Shown here piece by piece: positions 60,807 to 64,000 of a DNA stretch of 64,000 nucleotides. The DNA comes from Curtobacterium flaccumfaciens (lineage in GTDB: Bacteria; Actinomycetota; Actinomycetes; Actinomycetales; Microbacteriaceae). Numbering within the stretch: the first letter of the stretch is position 1; each line of letters starts with the position of its first letter. Under the pieces are notes generated by a model. That model ran no database searches. It was not told the origin of the DNA and worked only from the letters and a program-made list of their open reading frames with translations. A program made the translations under genes and the position numbers. The stretch lies in NCBI RefSeq assembly GCF_004361695.1, contig NZ_SNVW01000006.1:62001-126000 (forward strand). Direction: 5' to 3'.

Positions 60807-61762
60807 CGCCGGAGGGTCTGCTTCGGGTACTCGCCGAAGCGCTGCAGGTACTCGCCGGAGAACCGGCCCATGTGCGTGAAGCCCCAGCGCGCCGCGACCT
60901 CGGCGACCGAGGTCTGCCCCGGCTGGGCACGCTGCAGGTCCTCGTGGGAGCGGCGCAGTCGGACCTCGCGGAGGTACTGCATCGGCGTCCGGTCGAGCGC
61001 GCGCTGGAACGCCTCCTGCAGGCCACGGACGCTGAGGTCGGCGGTCCGCGCGATGTCCGACACCGTCAGGGGCTCGTGTGCGTGCGCGTGGATGTACTCG
61101 ACGGCGGCGCGGACCCGGACGTGCCGGTGCTCGCTCCACCCGGTGGGTGCCGCCTCGGCGCGGAAGCGGTACAGGTCGAGGAGTGCCCGCGCGACGTCGC
61201 GCTGCGCTTCGTCCCAGGCGAGGGACTCGACGCCGTCGTTCCGCAGCGTGCGGACGGAGGACGCGACGGCCTGCCGCCAGCTCGCGATCGCCTCGGGTGT
61301 CGGCGGCGTGGACCGGTCGAACTGGACGGTGCCGTCCACCAGGTACCGCTCGGACGCGACGTCGAGCACGAGGTCGCGCCGCAGGTGCACGAGCCGCTGG
61401 TCCCAGTCGCGGTACTCCATGTCGAACCGCTGCTCGATGGGGAAGAGCGTGGGGACGCCGGGCTGCATGCGGACCTCGTCGCGGCCGACGTCGAGGGCCG
61501 CGCTGCCGGAGTCGATCCACTGCACGACCACCTCGCCCTCGACGGCGACGTCACCCCGGAGGGAGCCGTGCATCTGCGACCGGCGGACGCTCATCCGCTC
61601 GTCGCCGAGGGCGACGTAGCGGTACCAGTAGTCGCCGTCGGTCCGGCCGGAGTGCCAGGCACGTCCCGCGTACATGCCGGCGAGGTCGCCGACGGCGGCG
61701 TCCGTGTCGGTGCCCGCCACGGACACGAGAGGCCGGGGTGCCTCGTTCGCCGTGTCGCTCAT
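60803..61762 (-). CDS. AraC family transcriptional regulator
   Basis: A 319-aa regulator. Residues 1-200 are a ligand/cupin-like domain (AraC-binding-like-2 type, with GDVAVEGEVVVQWIDSG), and the last 105 residues contain two helix-turn-helices: HEPLTVSDIARTADLSVRGLQEAFQRALDRTPMQYLREVRLRRS and TSVAEVAARWGFTHMGRFSGEYLQRFGEYPKQTL. The last segment GRFSxEYxxxFGExPxxTL is the AraC signature. ATG 61762. It is downstream of an alcohol dehydrogenase gene on the same strand and may regulate it. Confidence 0.93.
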   Translation of the reverse strand: MSDTANEAPRPLVSVAGTDTDAAVGDLAGMYAGRAWHSGRTDGDYWYRYVALGDERMSVRRSQMHGSLRGDVAVEGEVVVQWIDSGSAALDVGRDEVRMQPGVPTLFPIEQRFDMEYRDWDQRLVHLRRDLVLDVASERYLVDGTVQFDRSTPPTPEAIASWRQAVASSVRTLRNDGVESLAWDEAQRDVARALLDLYRFRAEAAPTGWSEHRHVRVRAAVEYIHAHAHEPLTVSDIARTADLSVRGLQEAFQRALDRTPMQYLREVRLRRSHEDLQRAQPGQTSVAEVAARWGFTHMGRFSGEYLQRFGEYPKQTLRR

Positions 61763-61862
61763 CGGGCAAGTTTCTCGTGTCCCGACGTCCGAGCGCTGGA
61801 CGGTGCGTGGTGCGGACGACGTGGCCGCGTTGTGCGGATACGCGCCGGTCTGCATCGGTGTC

Positions 61863-61893
61863 TGTGCCCGTGCCTGTGCCTGTGCCTGTGCCC
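61863..61893. repeat. TGTGCC hexamer tandem repeat
   Basis: About five consecutive copies of TGTGCC/CGTGCC lie in the 209-bp gap between the AraC and alcohol dehydrogenase genes, directly beside palindrome A copy 8. It falls about 100 bp upstream of the AraC start, within or near its promoter. Confidence 0.75.
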
Positions 61894-61895
61894 AT

Positions 61896-61943
61896 GACGG
61901 GCGGGAGGCGCGGTGCCAGCTCGCACCGCGCCTCCAGTCCGTC
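61896..61943. repeat. Dispersed palindrome family A, copy 8
   Basis: A 48-bp copy beginning GACGGGCGGGAGGCGCGG and ending CCGCGCCTCCAGTCCGTC, imperfect at two or three positions. It is 29 bp past the alcohol dehydrogenase stop (minus strand), and so probably its terminator. Confidence 0.87.
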
Positions 61944-61971
61944 ACCTGGTCGCGTCGAGGACGCGGGCCGA

Positions 61972-63018
61972 TCAGGCCAGGGTGGCCGCGTCGATCACGA
62001 AGCGGTACCGGACGTCCGATGCAAGGACGCGCTCGTACGCCTCGTTGATCTGGTCCGCGCTGATGAGCTCGGTCTCCGGCAGGATGCCGTGCTCCGCGCA
62101 GAAGTCCAGCATCTCCTGGGTCTCGCGGATGCCGCCGATTGCCGAACCGGCCCAGCTGCGGCGCGAGCCGATGAGGGCGAACGCCGGCACCTCGAGCGGC
62201 TCGGACGGGGCGCCGACGTTGACGATCGTGCCGTCGACCTTGAGCAGGCCGAGGTACGCGCCCATCGGGATCTTCGCCGACACCGTGTTGATGATGAGGT
62301 CGAACGAGTTCGCGAGCTCCTCGAAGGTCGAGGGGTCCTTCGTGGCGTAGTGGGCCGTCGCGCCGTAGCGGAGCGAGTCCTCCTGCTTGGAGGTGGTCTG
62401 CGACAGGACGGTGACGTCGGCGCCGAGCGCGACGGCGATCTTGACCGCCATGTGGCCGAGCCCGCCCATGCCGACGACGGCGACCTTCGTGCCGGGGCCG
62501 GCCTTCCAGTGGTGGAGCGGCGAGTAGGTGGTGATGCCGGCGCAGAGCAGCGGCGCGACCTTCTCGATGTCGAGCGACTCGGGCACGCGGAGGACGAAGT
62601 CCTCGTTCACGACCACGGCCTGCGAATAGCCGCCCTGGGTGATGCTGCCGTCGGCCGGGTCGACACCGGCGTAGGTCTGGATGTTGCCCCGCAGGCAGTA
62701 CTGCTCCTCGCCCGCGACGCAGTTCTCGCACTCGCCGCAGGAGTTCACCATGCAGCCCACGCCGACGCGGTCGCCGACCTGGTGCTTGGTGACGGCGTCG
62801 CCGACGGCGGAGACGTGGCCGACGATCTCGTGGCCGACGACCTGCGGGTACTGGATCTCGCCCCACTCGCCGCGGACGGTGTGGATGTCCGAGTGGCAGA
62901 TGCCGGCGTAGGCGATGTCGATCTCGACGTCGTTCGGTCCGACGTCACGACGGGTGATGGTGGTCTTGACGAGCGGCTCGGTGGCGGACGGTGCCGCGTA
63001 CGCGTTGACGGTGCGCAA
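61972..63018 (-). CDS. Zinc-dependent NAD(P) alcohol dehydrogenase, YahK/CAD type
   Basis: A 348-aa medium-chain dehydrogenase. The catalytic zinc ligands are Cys in [11 protein letters not shown] and His-Glu in [10 protein letters not shown]; the structural zinc has four Cys in [17 protein letters not shown]; the Rossmann motif is [20 protein letters not shown]. This matches broad-specificity NADPH aldehyde reductases such as YahK. The start is an unusual TTG at 63018: GAGGAG lies four bases upstream, and no ATG or GTG is available between it and the conserved start LRTVNAYAA. Downstream on the same strand is the AraC regulator. Confidence 0.92.
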   Translation of the reverse strand: MRTVNAYAAPSATEPLVKTTITRRDVGPNDVEIDIAYAGICHSDIHTVRGEWGEIQYPQVVGHEIVGHVSAVGDAVTKHQVGDRVGVGCMVNSCGECENCVAGEEQYCLRGNIQTYAGVDPADGSITQGGYSQAVVVNEDFVLRVPESLDIEKVAPLLCAGITTYSPLHHWKAGPGTKVAVVGMGGLGHMAVKIAVALGADVTVLSQTTSKQEDSLRYGATAHYATKDPSTFEELANSFDLIINTVSAKIPMGAYLGLLKVDGTIVNVGAPSEPLEVPAFALIGSRRSWAGSAIGGIRETQEMLDFCAEHGILPETELISADQINEAYERVLASDVRYRFVIDAATLA

Positions 63019-63149
63019 TGGTCTCCTCGTGGGGTTGACGGTGGGGCCGGGTCCGGCCCTCGTCAAGTCTCGTGGAGCGCGCCATCGGGTGGGAGGTTCC
63101 GTTGGGACCCCCTCGTTCTGCACGTCCGCGCGTGTCGGACGGGTGCCGC

Positions 63150-63482
63150 TCAGGCCTGTTCCGACGTGCCCGTCAGGTCGGAGCGGGTGTCGGCGTGGAT
63201 CGGCTCGGCGTGCCCGAAGGTCTCGGCCGCTGCGCGGAGCCGTGCCACGAACTCCGCCTGCTCCACCTCGAGGTCGTCCTCTTCGGTGTCCTCGAGGACC
63301 ATCTCGCTCGACGGGCCGATCAGGATCTTCGTCGTGGTCATCGTGCCGTCCTCGGCCACGGAGGGCACGGCGACGGTGTCCGCGCGGTCACCGCCGGACA
63401 GGGCTGCGGCGTACTCGATCACGGCGTCGGCGACGTCGTCGCTCGTCAGGATCGTCGAACCGTCGTACTGGATGTGCTTCAT
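63150..63482 (-). CDS. Hypothetical acidic protein
   Basis: A 110-aa acidic protein: [58 protein letters not shown], and a Glu/Asp-rich helix ([28 protein letters not shown]). GGAGGGAAC precedes ATG 63482. It is soluble, without a signal peptide. Similar short actinobacterial proteins are annotated only as hypothetical; no function can be given. The gene is monocistronic, 132 bp from the alcohol dehydrogenase start. Confidence 0.75.
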   Translation of the reverse strand: MKHIQYDGSTILTSDDVADAVIEYAAALSGGDRADTVAVPSVAEDGTMTTTKILIGPSSEMVLEDTEEDDLEVEQAEFVARLRAAAETFGHAEPIHADTRSDLTGTSEQA

Positions 63483-63662
63483 CGGTGGTTCCCTCCGCCG
63501 TGCGTTGACCGGTCTTCCCGTGGTTCCGACCCCAGTGAACCGCGGACGGCTTGCCGGTCGCTCAGTCCACGGCGTCGGGTGGGTGATCTCCGTCACACCT
63601 CGACGGCGACGGCCCCGGCGACGTGTACTTCGGCGTTCCGGCGCGTCTTCGCCCAAGCACTC

Positions 63663-63761
63663 GTGGTGATGCGGGCGCTCCTCGACCTCACGATCGCGAA
63701 CTTCGTCGACCGCTTCCGGCAGGAATCGATCCGTCGCGAGCGGGGACTCGGGCCGCCATGA
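63663..63761 (+). pseudogene. Short coding-like frame, possible gene fragment
   Basis: The frame starting GTG GTG ATG (63663-63671) and ending at TGA 63761 encodes MRALLDLTIANFVDRFRQESIRRERGLGPP. Its codon third positions are almost all G or C like real genes here, and the peptide is helix-forming, but there is no Shine-Dalgarno and no recognisable domain. It may be the 3' fragment of a decayed gene or a very small protein. Confidence 0.3.
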
Positions 63762-63810
63762 GCGACGATCGCCGCCCCGCGATCAGCGCGAAGCGCAGCG
63801 GGTCCGGTCG

Positions 63811-63874
63811 ATCGGACATTCCGAGAAGTCTTGCAGATCGGACTTTTGCGTATGTACGCTGTATCGGACATCCC
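63811..63874 (+). promoter_or_regulatory. HipB-type promoter with three ATCGGAC boxes at 26-bp period
   Basis: ATCGGACATTCC (63811), ATCGGACTTTTG (63837) and ATCGGACATCCC (63863) recur exactly 26 bp apart. Between boxes lie a -35 TTGCAG (63831-63836) and -10 TACGCT (63855-63860) with an 18-bp spacer. The boxes thus flank and interleave the promoter of the XRE gene at 63891, as expected for an autorepressing antitoxin. Confidence 0.78.
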
Positions 63875-63890
63875 ACGAGAGGACGGATCC

Positions 63891-64000
63891 GTGGCATCGA
63901 ACTCGGTGTACTCGCTCGCGCAGCTCGGCGCTGCCCTCAAGACGGCGAGGCTCAAGCGCGGCCAGACACAGGCCGCGATCGCTGACCTCGCGGGTGTTCA
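63891..64000 (+). CDS. XRE/HipB-like antitoxin regulator, partial
   Basis: Only the first 36 codons are in the window: MASNSVYSLAQLGAALKTARLKRGQTQAAIADLAGV. The Lx-LGxxLKxxRLxxGxTQxxLAxxAGV pattern is the start of a Cro/C1-type helix-turn-helix as in HipB proteins. AGAGGA lies seven bases before GTG 63891. By analogy the next gene outside the window should be a hipA kinase toxin, but that cannot be seen. The region around it is richer in AT than the rest of the window. Confidence 0.8.
   Translation, partial: MASNSVYSLAQLGAALKTARLKRGQTQAAIADLAGV

Noticed and set aside
63593..63955. 120-codon minus-strand frame at the right end
   Set aside because: It runs antisense through the XRE promoter and start, has Arg/Ser-rich unpatterned sequence and no ribosome binding site.

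Overview
The window is about 71% GC, with compact, often overlapping genes and many GTG starts. Several genes have a TAnnnT -10 box only 6-7 nt before the start codon, which indicates leaderless mRNAs. Gene content and style (a C-minus rpmB-rpmG-rpsN set, DUF1206, DUF4383, DUF11 surface protein with a LAYTG sorting motif, split glucose/GlcNAc-type PTS under a DasR/NagR-like GntR regulator) point to a high-GC actinobacterium of the Microbacteriaceae, probably Curtobacterium or a close relative. This is inference; no rRNA or tRNA gene was seen. No prophage, IS transposase or CRISPR array was seen.

Layout. 1-10 kb: partial GH15 enzyme, DUF1206 and SMP-30 proteins, alpha/beta hydrolase, a minus-strand stress operon (Dps, SDR, FAD oxidoreductase), a MarR regulator, FMN reductase and a GH13 glucosidase. 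10-25 kb: sortase-anchored lectin/DUF11 surface protein, a membrane-protein pair plus MFS exporter, an ECF sigma factor with an overlapping membrane partner, LysR/MFS divergent pair, a secreted toxin-like protein, CDF metal exporter, DUF4166-epimerase pair, EamA/LysR divergent pair and an L,D-transpeptidase lipoprotein. 25-34 kb: core metabolism (purB with a low-Mr tyrosine phosphatase; hisC; E1 alpha, E1 beta and E2 of a 2-oxoacid dehydrogenase) followed by the eroded end of a regulator gene with a palindromic operator. 34-40 kb: an MprF-like protein, esterase and 65-aa membrane protein in a coupled operon, then a two-component system. 40-43 kb: GntR regulator, EIIA, EIIB and divergent EIIC with matching operators. 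43-48.6 kb: Zur-boxed znuA-znuC-znuB-zur operon, two small genes, then rpmB-rpmG-rpsN. 48.8-64 kb: HU, CopD-CtaG coupled to a Pif1-like helicase, DUF4383, PAP2 phosphatase, LLM flavoenzyme, an SMR pair with divergent TetR and two operators, a YraQ permease operon, AraC, an alcohol dehydrogenase, and finally the start of a HipB-like antitoxin gene behind an operator array with a 26-bp period.

The most striking unexplained feature is a family of dispersed 48-bp palindromes (core GGAGGCGCGGTGC), two of them perfect over all 48 bp. They sit mainly at the 3' ends of genes, sometimes fused to the stop codon, and half-copies appear between and inside genes. Two further inverted-repeat families (around 19.3 kb, and around 18.5/52.9 kb) occupy similar places. 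Together they look like a repeat-derived system of bidirectional terminators.
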